Below the pieces are notes generated by a model that was not told the origin of the DNA, searched no databases, and saw nothing but the letters and a program-made list of their open reading frames with translations. Shown here piece after piece: positions 9,286 through 17,915 of a DNA stretch of 64,000 bases. How positions within the stretch are numbered: position 1 is the stretch's first letter; each line of letters begins with the position of its first letter. Source of the DNA: Mesorhizobium zhangyense. Lineage in GTDB: Bacteria; Pseudomonadota; Alphaproteobacteria; Rhizobiales; Rhizobiaceae. The stretch covers positions 62,001 through 126,000 of the forward strand of contig NZ_JAAKZG010000006.1 of NCBI RefSeq assembly GCF_011045115.1, given 5' to 3'. Position numbers and translations under genes: made by a program.

Positions 9286-12200
9286 GTGGATATCGAAGCT
9301 TTCATCGCACGATGGACGGCCCGCGAGGGCGGCGCGGAGCGCGCCAACTACCAGATGTTCCTCGCCGAGCTTTGCGACGTCATCGGCGTCACGCGACCGG
9401 ACCCGGCGGGCACTGAGCGGGACTTCAACGACTACGTCTTCGAGCGGGCGGTGCGCCGGCGCGAAAGCGATGCCATCGCGGCCACCAGGCGCATCGACCT
9501 CTACAAGAAGGGCTGCTTCATTCTCGAGGCCAAGCAGTCGCGCCTGCCCGGCGGCAAGAAGGCGCTTCCGGACCAGTTGTTGCTGCCGATCGAAGAACAG
9601 GAGCGGCTCGGCCGGCGCGGTGCAGCGCGCAACTGGGACGTGCTGATGCAGAATGCGCGGCGGCAGGCCGAAGACTATGTGTTCCTGCTGGATGCGAGCC
9701 ATCCCGCACCGCCCTTCATCGTCACCTGCGATGTCGGACATGCCTTCGAAGTGTTCGCCGACTTCACCGGCACGGGCCGCGCCTACAGCCAGTTCCCCGA
9801 CCGGAAGGGATTCCGCATCTATCTCGAGGATCTGCGCAAACCCGAGACACGGGAGCTTCTGGCAAAGATCTGGACCGATCCGGCCAGCCTCGACCCGGCA
9901 AAAGAGTCGGCGCGCGTGACGCGTGAGATCGCCAAGCGATTGGCCGCAGTCAGCCGCTCTCTGGAAGCGAGCCATGCGCCGGAGGAGGTTGCGCATTTCC
10001 TCATGCGCTGCATCTTCTGCATGTTTGCCGAGGATGTGGACCTGCTGCCGAAGGGCGAGTTCACGCGACTTCTGGAAGACGGCCTGAAGTCGCCGCGTTC
10101 GCTCGTTCCACTGCTGGAGGAGCTGTGGTCGAAGATGGACGAGCCGGACAAGGACAAGCGCTACTTCTCCTATTTCCTCACCCACCTGAAGCATTTCAAC
10201 GGCAATCTCTATCGCAACGCCCGCGCCTTCCCGCTCGATCGCGAGGAGGTTGGAGAGTTGCTGGCCGCCTCGAAACACAAATGGACAGAGGTTGATCCGG
10301 CGATCTTCGGCACGCTGCTGGAACAGGCGCTCGACAAGACGGAGCGCAAGCGGCTCGGCGCGCATTACACGCCGCGCGCCTATGTGCAGCGGCTGGTGGA
10401 AATGACGGTGATGGAGCCGCTGCGCGCCGACTGGCAGGCCGCACTGAAACAGGCGGAGGCGGAGAAGGATACGGGAAACGACAAGAGGGCGATCAGGATC
10501 GTAGAAGCGTTTCATCGCCAGCTTCGGCAGACGCGGGTGCTGGATCCTGCCTGCGGAACCGGGAATTTTCTCTATGTCAGCCTGGAATTGATGAAGAGAC
10601 TGGAAGGCGAAGTGCTGGAAATGCTGGCACGGCTCGGCGTGCCGGAGAGCCTGGGGCTGGAGGACGAGCGCGTCGACCCGCACCAGTTTCTCGGGCTGGA
10701 ACTCAATCCGCGCGCGGCCGCGATCGCCGAACTGGTGGTGTGGATCGGCTATCTCCAGCAGCACTACAAGACAAACAGCGGGCACCCCGGCGAGCCGATC
10801 CTGAAGGCGTTCAGGAACATCAACTTTGGCCGCAAGGACGGTTACGACGCCGTGCTGACATGGGACGGCTATCCCATGCCCCGTGTCCTCATGAAGGATG
10901 GAGCCTGCATCGAGACCTGCCCGAATGCGCGCCGTCCCGAATGGCCCGCAGCGGAATTCATCGTCGGCAATCCTCCATTCATCGGCGGCAAGAATTTGCG
11001 TTCGCGGCTTGGCGATGCCTATGCCGAGGCGCTGCGGGCGACGCATCCCGGCATGAACGAGAGTGCCGACTTCGTCATGTATTGGTGGGACCGAGCAGCC
11101 GAACTGCTCGCGGCCAAGGAAACGCCGCTGCGCCGCTTCGGGCTGGTCACGACCAATTCGATCAGCCAGGTGTTTCAGCGGCGCGTGATGGAGCGGCACC
11201 TGAACGCCAAGGCGCCAGTCAGCGTGGTCTTCGCCATTCCCGATCATCCCTGGACGAAAGCCACCAAAGACAGCGCGGCCGTGCGGATTGCCATGACGGT
11301 CTGCGAAACCGGGAAGCAAGACGGGACGCTGTGGGAGGTGACTTGCGAAGGCGGGCTTGATACGGACGAACCGGAGATCGTCTATCTGAAGAATTCCGGA
11401 TACCTGAATTCCAACCTGACCGTTGGCGTCGATGTCTCCAAAGCGACCAAACTGACCGCGAATGCCGGGCTGGCTTCAAGAGGCGTCGTCCTGCACGGCG
11501 CGGGGTTCATCGTCACGCGCGCAGAGGCCGAACTGCTCGGGCTGGGGCGAAGAGAGGGTCTTGAAGAGTTCATTCGCCCCTATCGCCATGGCCGGGACAT
11601 CGCACAGACCGCGCGAAACGTCATGGTGATAGATCTGTATCCATTGCAATCGGACGAAGTCAGGCGCCGATTTCCCGAGGTCTATCAGCATGTCCTGGAG
11701 CGCGTGAAACCCGAACGGGACCACAACAACATGGAATTCCGGCGGCTCAACTGGTGGTGGTTCGGCGCGACCCACGAAATGTACAGGAGTTTCACCCGCG
11801 ATATCGAGCGCTTCATAACAACGCCTGAAACCGCAAAGCACCGCATCTTCTCATTCCTGCCGGCCAGTATCAGAGCGGACAATATGCTGGTGAATATAGG
11901 ATCGGATGACGCCGCAACGCTCGCCATCCTCTCGAGCCGGATTCATACGGTCTGGGCGCCGGTCGTCGGCGGCTGGCTCGGCTATGGAAACGATCCTCGC
12001 TATTCCAAATCGCGTTGCTTCGATCCCTTCCCTTTTCCCGCCTCGTCCGAGGTGATGATGGAAAGACTGCGGAAGGCGGGCGAAGAACTCGACGCGACAC
12101 GCAAGCGGGTGCTGGAAGAGCATCCCGACCTTACCCTGACCGGGCTCTACAATGTGCTGGAGAAGCTGAAAGCGAACGCGCCGCTGACGGAAAAAGAGGA

Positions 12201-12699
12201 AGACGTCAAAACGCGCGGACTGGTGCTGATCATCAGGGAACTGCATGAGACGATCGACCGGCTGACCGCCGAAGCCTATGGCTGGCCGGTGGATCTTCCG
12301 GAAGGACAAATCCTGGAACGCCTGGTCGCGCTCAATGCGGAGCGAGCAAGGGAAGAGGCGGCCGGCCATGTGCGCTGGCTGCGGCCGGCTTATCAGATTC
12401 CCCGCTTTGACAAGGGTGCTTCGGCAAAGACCGACGAGCTTGCGCTGGAGGAGAAGGTCATCTCCATCGACATGCGCCTGCCTGCCTTCCCATCAGATCG
12501 CGACGAGCAGGTGCTGGCGGTGGAAGCGGTGCTGATGAAGCGCGGTAGCGTGATGAGTGCCGCCGAGATAGCGCGCGGCTTCAAGCGCGGCGGCGCGCGC
12601 ATCGAAAAGAGGGTCGAGCAGTTGCTGACTTCGCTGGCGCGCTATGGGCATGTGAGCGCCCTGCCCGACGGCCGGTTTGCCGCGCGCCGGGCCGCGTAA
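9286..12699 (+). CDS. MmeI-like type IIL restriction-modification enzyme (nuclease and methyltransferase in one chain)
   Basis: A single protein of 1137 residues that should both cut and methylate DNA. The N-terminal domain has a PD-(D/E)xK-type site (Asp71, then EAK at 81-83). A helical linker follows, and then GAHYTP near residue 358 before an N6-adenine methyltransferase. That domain has motif I DPACGTGNF at about 420 and motif IV NPPF at 562. A target-recognition domain comes next, and a C-terminal winged-helix-like segment. This order is that of MmeI-type enzymes, which need no separate R, M or S gene. I prefer the GTG at 9286, which follows GGGGG and gives the family-like start DIEAFIARW; a GTG at 9244 would add 14 residues. 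No frameshift is seen, so it may be active. It ends 16 bp from the convergent cydB. Confidence 0.88.
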   Translation: MDIEAFIARWTAREGGAERANYQMFLAELCDVIGVTRPDPAGTERDFNDYVFERAVRRRESDAIAATRRIDLYKKGCFILEAKQSRLPGGKKALPDQLLLPIEEQERLGRRGAARNWDVLMQNARRQAEDYVFLLDASHPAPPFIVTCDVGHAFEVFADFTGTGRAYSQFPDRKGFRIYLEDLRKPETRELLAKIWTDPASLDPAKESARVTREIAKRLAAVSRSLEASHAPEEVAHFLMRCIFCMFAEDVDLLPKGEFTRLLEDGLKSPRSLVPLLEELWSKMDEPDKDKRYFSYFLTHLKHFNGNLYRNARAFPLDREEVGELLAASKHKWTEVDPAIFGTLLEQALDKTERKRLGAHYTPRAYVQRLVEMTVMEPLRADWQAALKQAEAEKDTGNDKRAIRIVEAFHRQLRQTRVLDPACGTGNFLYVSLELMKRLEGEVLEMLARLGVPESLGLEDERVDPHQFLGLELNPRAAAIAELVVWIGYLQQHYKTNSGHPGEPILKAFRNINFGRKDGYDAVLTWDGYPMPRVLMKDGACIETCPNARRPEWPAAEFIVGNPPFIGGKNLRSRLGDAYAEALRATHPGMNESADFVMYWWDRAAELLAAKETPLRRFGLVTTNSISQVFQRRVMERHLNAKAPVSVVFAIPDHPWTKATKDSAAVRIAMTVCETGKQDGTLWEVTCEGGLDTDEPEIVYLKNSGYLNSNLTVGVDVSKATKLTANAGLASRGVVLHGAGFIVTRAEAELLGLGRREGLEEFIRPYRHGRDIAQTARNVMVIDLYPLQSDEVRRRFPEVYQHVLERVKPERDHNNMEFRRLNWWWFGATHEMYRSFTRDIERFITTPETAKHRIFSFLPASIRADNMLVNIGSDDAATLAILSSRIHTVWAPVVGGWLGYGNDPRYSKSRCFDPFPFPASSEVMMERLRKAGEELDATRKRVLEEHPDLTLTGLYNVLEKLKANAPLTEKEEDVKTRGLVLIIRELHETIDRLTAEAYGWPVDLPEGQILERLVALNAERAREEAAGHVRWLRPAYQIPRFDKGASAKTDELALEEKVISIDMRLPAFPSDRDEQVLAVEAVLMKRGSVMSAAEIARGFKRGGARIEKRVEQLLTSLARYGHVSALPDGRFAARRAA

Positions 12700-12715
12700 G
12701 CGGCAACCTACCCGC

Positions 12716-13723
12716 TCAATCGTAGGTCAAATCCGACGCCTTGCCGCCGAAAACCCGGTAGGCATAGAAGGAATAGCCGATGATGACCGGCAGCACGACC
12801 AGCGTGCCGGCGAGGATGATGGCAAGGCTTTCGGTGGCGGAGGCCGCCTGCCAGATGGTAAGCTTGTCGGGCACGACGTAGGGATAGAAGGAATAGGCCA
12901 GCCCGACGAAACCGAGCGTGAAGATGGCGGCCAAAGTGAGGAAGGGCAGGATGGCGTGGCGGTCTCCTTCCTTCGGCAGATGAAACGTCTGCCACCATAG
13001 CCAGATGAACAGCACGGCCGACAGGATGGGCAGCGGCGCAAGATAGATCATGTCGGGCAGCACGAACCAGCGCTCGAAGATGCGCGGGCTGGCAAAGGGC
13101 GTGGCCAGCGAAACCGCGACCATGCCGAGCGCGGTGAAGACGAGCGCCGAACGCAGCCAGCGCACGGCCTTCTCCTGCAGCTCGCCCTCGGTCTTGTAGA
13201 TCAGCCAGGCAGCGCCCATTGCCGCATAGGATGCCGCGAGACAAGCGGCGACCAGCGCGCCGAAGGTGAAGGCTGCAAGGCCGGTGTCGAGGCCAAGCAC
13301 GTAGACGCCGAGCATGTAGCCCTGCGCCAGCGAGGCGATGAGCGAGCCGGCAAAGAAGATGCGGTTCCAGCGCGCCTTGCGATGGACCGGCACCTTGGCG
13401 CGGAAATCGAAGGCGACGCCGCGCAGAATGAGGCCGAACAGCAGGATGAAGACGGGGATGTAGAGCGCCGTCAGTATGGTGCCATGCGCCATCGGGAAAG
13501 CGACCAGCAGCAGGCCGACGGCCAGCACCAGCCATGTCTCGTTGGCGTCCCAGAACGGGCCGATGGCGGCGATCATCGTGTCCTTCTCGTGATCGTCGGC
13601 GGTGGCGAAGAGGATGCCGATGCCGAGGTCGAAACCGTCGAGCACGACATAGATGAGGATCGACAGCCCCATCAGCCCGGCGAAGATGAGAGGGAGGATT
13701 ACCGGCCAGTCCAAGCTAGACAT
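12716..13723 (-). CDS. cydB: Cytochrome bd-type (cyanide-insensitive) ubiquinol oxidase subunit II
   Basis: Membrane subunit partnering CydA/CioA in a terminal quinol oxidase that reduces oxygen to water without pumping protons. It has 335 residues with eight or nine hydrophobic helices. The N-terminus includes LDGFDLGIGIL and FWDANETWLV, both typical of subunit II. It starts four bases after the cydA stop, so the two are translationally coupled. No cydX or cydDC is adjacent. Confidence 0.95.
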   Translation of the reverse strand: MSSLDWPVILPLIFAGLMGLSILIYVVLDGFDLGIGILFATADDHEKDTMIAAIGPFWDANETWLVLAVGLLLVAFPMAHGTILTALYIPVFILLFGLILRGVAFDFRAKVPVHRKARWNRIFFAGSLIASLAQGYMLGVYVLGLDTGLAAFTFGALVAACLAASYAAMGAAWLIYKTEGELQEKAVRWLRSALVFTALGMVAVSLATPFASPRIFERWFVLPDMIYLAPLPILSAVLFIWLWWQTFHLPKEGDRHAILPFLTLAAIFTLGFVGLAYSFYPYVVPDKLTIWQAASATESLAIILAGTLVVLPVIIGYSFYAYRVFGGKASDLTYD

Positions 13724-13727
13724 GATC

Positions 13728-15092
13728 TCACTCCGTTCCGTGCACGGGCTGCGACAGCGGCCTGTTCAGCACGCCGGGAAGCGGCGATTCATCGCCGTCC
13801 TTGGCAGCCTTCAGCGCCAGATGCACCAGCGTGCCGAGATAGACGACAATCAGCACCGCGTAGAGCGCCAGATAGATGGCAAGCGTGAAAGCGACATGGC
13901 TGCCGGGCACCGCGCCCAGCGCATCTTCGGTGCGCAATATGCCGGTGACGAGCCATGGCTGGCGGCCGATCTCGGTGGTGTACCAGCCGGCGAGCGTGGC
14001 CAGCCAGCCCGACAGCGTCATCGGCACCATGAGATAAGCGAGCGGCCTAGGCAGTGCGCGGCGGCGCAGGAGATACCATGAGGCGGCCCACGACACGGCA
14101 AGCATGGCCAAGCCCGTACCGACCATGATGCGAAAACCCCAGAACACCGGCAGCACCGGCGGGTGGTTGCCGACATAATCGTTCAGGCCCGGCACGACGC
14201 CATCGGCGCTGTGGCGCAGGATGAGGCTGGCGCCATTGGGAATGGTGATCTCGTATTTGTTTTCCTTCGCCGCCTCGTCGGGAATGGCGAACAGAACCAG
14301 CGGCACATTGGGGCCGGTGTTCCAGTTGGCTTCCATGGCCGCGACCTTCTGCGGCTGGTGCTCCAGCGTGTTGAGGCCGTGCTGGTCACCGGCAAAAATC
14401 TGGATCGGGATGAGGATCGCGGCGGTGTAGACGCCGGTGCGCAGCGCCTTCATCATCGAATCCGAGCGGTCGCCGGCGAGATAGCGCAGCGCCGACAGGC
14501 CGGCGATGAAGAAGGAAACCGTCAGCCCCGAAGCCAGCAGCATGTGGATGAGGCGGTAGGGGAAGGACGGGTTGAAGACGATCGCCCACCAGTCGGTGGC
14601 GTAGGCGACGCCGTCGCGGATCTCGAAACCGGCGGGCGTCTGCATCCAGGAATTCAGCGCCAGTATCCAGAAGGCCGACATTGTCGTGCCAAAGGCGACG
14701 AGGAAGGTGGCCGCCGTGTGGACCTTGTTGGAAACGCGGCGGAAGCCGAACAGCATGATGCCAAGGAACACCGCCTCGAGGAAGAAGGCGGTCAGCACCT
14801 CATAGGCGAGCAGCGGGCCAGCGATGTTGCCGACCTTTTCCATGTAGCCCGGCCAGTTGGTGCCGAACTGGAAGCTCATGGTGACGCCGGAGACAACACC
14901 GATCGCGAAGGACAGCGCGAAAACCTTCACCCAGGTGAAATAGGCACGCATCCAGGCCGCGTCGGAGGTAGCGTTGTAGCGGAGCTTGAAGAAAAGCAGC
15001 ACCCAGCCGAGCGCGATGGTGATTGTCGGAAACAGGATGTGGAACGAGATGTTCGCAGCAAACTGTATGCGCGACAGGATGAGCGGGTCCAT
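13728..15092 (-). CDS. cydA: Cytochrome bd-type (cyanide-insensitive) ubiquinol oxidase subunit I
   Basis: Carries the quinol site and the haem ligands of the oxidase. It has 454 residues and multiple membrane helices. His18 and His183 are at the positions expected for the high-spin and low-spin haem axial ligands. The periplasmic Q-loop is short (GDQHGLNTLEHQP, residues 247-265), which is the mark of the CIO branch (CioA) rather than the long-loop E. coli type. The conserved GRQPW is near residue 390. It is first in the cydA-cydB operon, behind a good sigma-70 promoter 33 bp upstream. The oxidase probably supports respiration at low oxygen or under inhibitors such as cyanide or nitric oxide. 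Confidence 0.95.
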   Translation of the reverse strand: MDPLILSRIQFAANISFHILFPTITIALGWVLLFFKLRYNATSDAAWMRAYFTWVKVFALSFAIGVVSGVTMSFQFGTNWPGYMEKVGNIAGPLLAYEVLTAFFLEAVFLGIMLFGFRRVSNKVHTAATFLVAFGTTMSAFWILALNSWMQTPAGFEIRDGVAYATDWWAIVFNPSFPYRLIHMLLASGLTVSFFIAGLSALRYLAGDRSDSMMKALRTGVYTAAILIPIQIFAGDQHGLNTLEHQPQKVAAMEANWNTGPNVPLVLFAIPDEAAKENKYEITIPNGASLILRHSADGVVPGLNDYVGNHPPVLPVFWGFRIMVGTGLAMLAVSWAASWYLLRRRALPRPLAYLMVPMTLSGWLATLAGWYTTEIGRQPWLVTGILRTEDALGAVPGSHVAFTLAIYLALYAVLIVVYLGTLVHLALKAAKDGDESPLPGVLNRPLSQPVHGTE

Positions 15093-15124
15093 GAAGGAAG
15101 CTCCTGCTGTTTCTTATGCAACCG

Positions 15125-15153
15125 AGAATAGGCCTGTCGGCGCAGACCGTCAA
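15125..15153 (-). promoter_or_regulatory. Sigma-70-type promoter of cydAB
   Basis: On the minus strand TTGACG (15153-15148) and TATTCT (15130-15125) are separated by exactly 17 bp. The -10 box is 33 bp before the cydA ATG, which gives a 5' leader of about 25 nt with AGGAG close to the start codon. Confidence 0.65.
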
Positions 15154-15214
15154 AGCGGCCGCATGGCGCAGAGGCGCAGTGTCGCAGGAGACCGGTGCTG
15201 GATCGGAAAAAGGC

Positions 15215-16180
15215 TTAGCCGGCAAATGATTCCGCGTGAACTTCAACGGTGACATGCGACAGGCCCTGCAGGGTGGCGAGCTTTGCCTTGTAGCGTTCCG
15301 GTGCCTGCGGCGCGGGCGAGACCAGCGAGACGATCAATGCCATGTGACCCGGCCCGACCCGCCACAGATGCAGATCGGCAACGCGGTCGCCGTCGCGTTC
15401 CAGAATCGAGCGGACCTTGCCGGCGAGCGATGCATCGGCGCGGGCGTCGAGCAGCACCGCGCCGGAGCCACGCAGAAGGCTCCAGGACCAGCGGGCGATG
15501 ACGATGGCGCCAACGATGCCCATCAGCGCATCCATCCACAGCCAGCCATAGAAGCGCCCGGCGAGCAGGCCGGCGATGGCCAGAACCGAGGTCAGCGCGT
15601 CGGCCAAAACATGGAAGTAGGCAGCGCGCAGATTGTGATCGTCGTGGCCGTGGTGGTGGTGATGGCCATCGTCATGGCTGTGCGCATGGGCGTCATTGTG
15701 GTCGCGGCCGTGATCGTGGTGACCGCCGTCGTGCAGCAGCCATGCGCTGGCGATGTTGACGAGCAGGCCAAGGGCTGCCACCGCGATCGCCTCGTCGAAG
15801 CGGATGGGCACCGGCGCGGTCAGCCGCAGCGCGGACTCAAAGCCGATCATCAGCGCGACGACGGCCAGCACGACAGCGCTGGTATAGCCGGCGAGTTCGC
15901 CCATCTTGCCGGTGCCGAAAGCAAAGCGCTCGTCGCGGGCATGGCGGCGGGCATAGGCATAGGCGACGGCGGCAATGGTCAGCGCGCCGGCATGGGTCGC
16001 CATATGAAAACCGTCGGCCAACAGCGCCATCGAACCGAACAAATAGCCGGCAACGATCTCGCCGACCATCATCGCAGCCGTCAGCGCAATGACTGCAAAA
16101 GTCCGCCGGGCGTTACGGTCGTGAGCTTCGCCGAGGAAGACGTGCTCATGCTTGAAGCGTTCGATCGAGGCGGTGCTCAT
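15215..16180 (-). CDS. dmeF: Cation diffusion facilitator, DmeF-type cobalt/nickel exporter
   Basis: An inner-membrane CDF antiporter of 321 residues that should export divalent metal in exchange for protons. It has six membrane helices. The metal-site residues HMATHAG follow LLADGF in helix 2, and HVLADALTS lies in helix 5. Between helices 4 and 5 is a long histidine/aspartate-rich cytosolic loop (residues about 150-185, with runs such as GHHHHHGHDDH), typical of DmeF. The start at 16180 has GAGGA seven bases upstream; an ATG two codons earlier overlaps that ribosome site and is unlikely. It follows dmeR by about 10 bp and forms one operon with it, so it is likely induced by cobalt or nickel through DmeR. 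Confidence 0.88.
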   Translation of the reverse strand: MSTASIERFKHEHVFLGEAHDRNARRTFAVIALTAAMMVGEIVAGYLFGSMALLADGFHMATHAGALTIAAVAYAYARRHARDERFAFGTGKMGELAGYTSAVVLAVVALMIGFESALRLTAPVPIRFDEAIAVAALGLLVNIASAWLLHDGGHHDHGRDHNDAHAHSHDDGHHHHHGHDDHNLRAAYFHVLADALTSVLAIAGLLAGRFYGWLWMDALMGIVGAIVIARWSWSLLRGSGAVLLDARADASLAGKVRSILERDGDRVADLHLWRVGPGHMALIVSLVSPAPQAPERYKAKLATLQGLSHVTVEVHAESFAG

Positions 16181-16190
16181 CGGCATATCC

Positions 16191-16457
16191 TCACAGATAT
16201 TTGGTGATCTCGCGGAAGACCGACAGCTTGTCCTTCATCTCGGCGGGAAGCTCGGAATCGCCGGCGCCGAGATGATGATCGATATGATCGATGATGAGGA
16301 GCTGCTTGGTCTTTTCCAGCGCCTTGATCACCGCCTGCATCTGCTGGGCGATGACGAGGCCGTCGCGACCTTCGGCAACCATCTTCACGACAGTGGCAAG
16401 ATGGCCTTCGGCGCGGCGCAGGCGCTTGTGGATTTCGGGATCGTTGACATGGCTCAT
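16191..16457 (-). CDS. dmeR: Metal-sensing repressor, RcnR/CsoR family (DmeR-like)
   Basis: A small all-helical DNA-binding protein (88 residues) of the CsoR/RcnR/FrmR family, expected to repress its own operon until metal binds. The family core is clear: RLRRAEGHLATVVKM in helix 1, the QQMQAV segment, and IIDHIDHHL with clustered histidines in helix 2. The protein has no cysteine at all, whereas RcnR uses Cys35 as a ligand, so metal would be held by His/Asp ligands only. A C/G-tract palindrome flanked by AT lies 7-32 bp upstream of the start. Linkage to the CDF exporter supports the DmeR identity. Confidence 0.8.
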   Translation of the reverse strand: MSHVNDPEIHKRLRRAEGHLATVVKMVAEGRDGLVIAQQMQAVIKALEKTKQLLIIDHIDHHLGAGDSELPAEMKDKLSVFREITKYL

Positions 16458-16464
16458 GCCATAT

Positions 16465-16489
16465 CCATATCCCCCGGTAGGGGATATGG
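16465..16489. promoter_or_regulatory. DmeR operator: 10-bp palindrome with central C/G tracts
   Basis: The arms CCATATCCCC (16465-16474) and GGGGATATGG (16480-16489) are exact reverse complements around a 5-bp spacer. The AT - C-tract - G-tract - AT layout is that of RcnR/CsoR-family operators. It lies immediately upstream of dmeR and overlaps the expected ribosome-binding and early transcribed region. Confidence 0.7.
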
Positions 16490-16570
16490 CAAATCAAAAT
16501 CTCATGGGTTTTTGGCGGCTTGATGGATCATCATATTAGTTAGTATGAGTGAGATAGATTTCCGACAGCG

Positions 16571-16692
16571 CTGCCCCTCATCCGCCTGCCGGCACCTTCT
16601 CCCCGTATAGTGACGGGGAGAAGGGCGAAGCTCCAACGCTGAAGCCTCCCTCTCCCCGTTTTTCACGGGGAGAGGGTAAGGGTGAGGGGCGG
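16571..16692 (+). repeat. Palindromic intergenic element, family A (copy 1)
   Basis: About 122 bp, bounded by CTGCCCCTCATCC on the left and GGTGAGGGGCGGC on the right. It contains two inner hairpins: CTTCTCCCCG...CGGGGAGAAG, then CCCTCTCCCCG...CGGGGAGAGGG. The same sequence recurs at 20582-20740 and 47914-48031 in the opposite orientation. It lies between the 3' end of the DUF2156 gene and the dmeR operator. Confidence 0.85.
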
Positions 16693-16712
16693 CACTGCCG
16701 CCGCAGTAGCGA

Positions 16713-17753
16713 TCACACCGCCTTGCACAACCGCAACAGGCCGGTCATTTCCATCACCGAGCCTTTCTTGAAGGCGATGTATGTCGGCTCTTCCTCGCCG
16801 TGGAAGCGGCGTTTGAAGGCGGCCTGGCCCTGCAGGTTGAAGATGCGGCTGTTGACGCTCTTGGAATCGTAGGCGCGGGCGAACATCGTTCGCCAGAAGC
16901 CGCTTTCGGAAAAACCGCTGGCCTTGATGTCGGCGAGCGGCGAGAGGCCGAGGGTGACGACGCTGCGGCCTTCCCTACGGAAGCGGTCGACCGCGAATTT
17001 GGTCAGGCCGACTTCGGCGTGCGGCGTGGTGCCGACCAGCTTGCGCTTGAAGGAGGTGGTGTAGCCGATGACTTCGCCGTCGCGATGCAGCGGGTCGAAG
17101 TCCAGCAGCGCCACCGATTGCCCCTCGGGATCGACGAGCGTGAAGCGGCGCATGCCCTCGCCGGCAGCGGCATCGAATGGACGGTTGAGAAAGCGCATTT
17201 CCCAGCGCTTGACGATGCGCTCGGACAGCCATTCCGCCGACAGTTTCTTGACATGCTCAAGCGAGGCGACGCCGCCATCATCCTCGATGATCGAATAGCC
17301 CTTTTTGAACAGCCAGCGTTCGGAATAGCGCACCGTTTCGTTGCGCGAGCCGGAAAAATCATGCCTGGCAAGGTCGAGCCTGGTGTCGATGCCCATGCGA
17401 TTTATGCGGTAGCCAAGGCCGGAAAGCGTGCGGGCGGTGTCCTCGCCGATCTGGACGAACCAAGGCGTGCCGGCGGCCTCGACGAACCGCCGGATATAGT
17501 CACCGCGCTCATCGGGTGCGGCCACCGGATCGCCCAGCGCAAAATGCCCGCCCATCTTGGAGGCAAAGGCGACATAGCCATTGTCGTCGCCGAAATAGGA
17601 AAGCCCGTTCTGGACCGCAGTGGAGTAGGCAAGTGAGAAATCGCCGTGGCGGCGCAGCAGCTTCAGCCGATCTTCCAGCGCAAGATCGAGGGTCGGCACC
17701 CTGGCGGCCCTGCCCTCCATGAAAACGTCGAACCTGTTGCGCAGGGAGGGCAT
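16713..17753 (-). CDS. DUF2156 protein, related to the lysyl-phosphatidylglycerol synthase domain
   Basis: A soluble protein of 346 residues resembling the C-terminal GNAT-like catalytic domain of MprF/LpiA lysyl-phosphatidylglycerol synthases (DUF2156). It lacks the membrane flippase part, so it is a domain-only protein of unknown substrate. Family-like stretches include NGLSYFGDDNGYVAF near residue 48 and FALGDPVAAP at about 70. In the second acyltransferase half are LDFDPLHRDGEVIGYTTSF and a C-terminal FNLQGQAAFKRRF. It may transfer an amino acid or acyl group to a lipid or another small acceptor. The frame is closed by a stop just upstream of the ATG at 17753. It stands alone, head to head with the flavoprotein gene. 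Confidence 0.7.
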   Translation of the reverse strand: MPSLRNRFDVFMEGRAARVPTLDLALEDRLKLLRRHGDFSLAYSTAVQNGLSYFGDDNGYVAFASKMGGHFALGDPVAAPDERGDYIRRFVEAAGTPWFVQIGEDTARTLSGLGYRINRMGIDTRLDLARHDFSGSRNETVRYSERWLFKKGYSIIEDDGGVASLEHVKKLSAEWLSERIVKRWEMRFLNRPFDAAAGEGMRRFTLVDPEGQSVALLDFDPLHRDGEVIGYTTSFKRKLVGTTPHAEVGLTKFAVDRFRREGRSVVTLGLSPLADIKASGFSESGFWRTMFARAYDSKSVNSRIFNLQGQAAFKRRFHGEEEPTYIAFKKGSVMEMTGLLRLCKAV

Positions 17754-17915
17754 TCGTCAGTCCTTGATCGATAAGCGTAACTGCGTGCCCCTACCGCATC
17801 TCAAACCCACATGCGAGCCGCTTGTTCCACCGCACTCTTGCTCAAATTGCGCGGCTGCGCCACAAGGCTTCCAGATTGCACCCGCCACGAGCACCAGATT
17901 TCCGGTGATTTAGGA

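Noticed and set aside
9079-11319. Long minus-strand open frame (about 746 codons) opposite the R-M gene
   Set aside because: It is antisense to the methyltransferase coding frame and to its conserved motifs, has no ribosome site and an amino-acid make-up typical of a GC-rich shadow frame.
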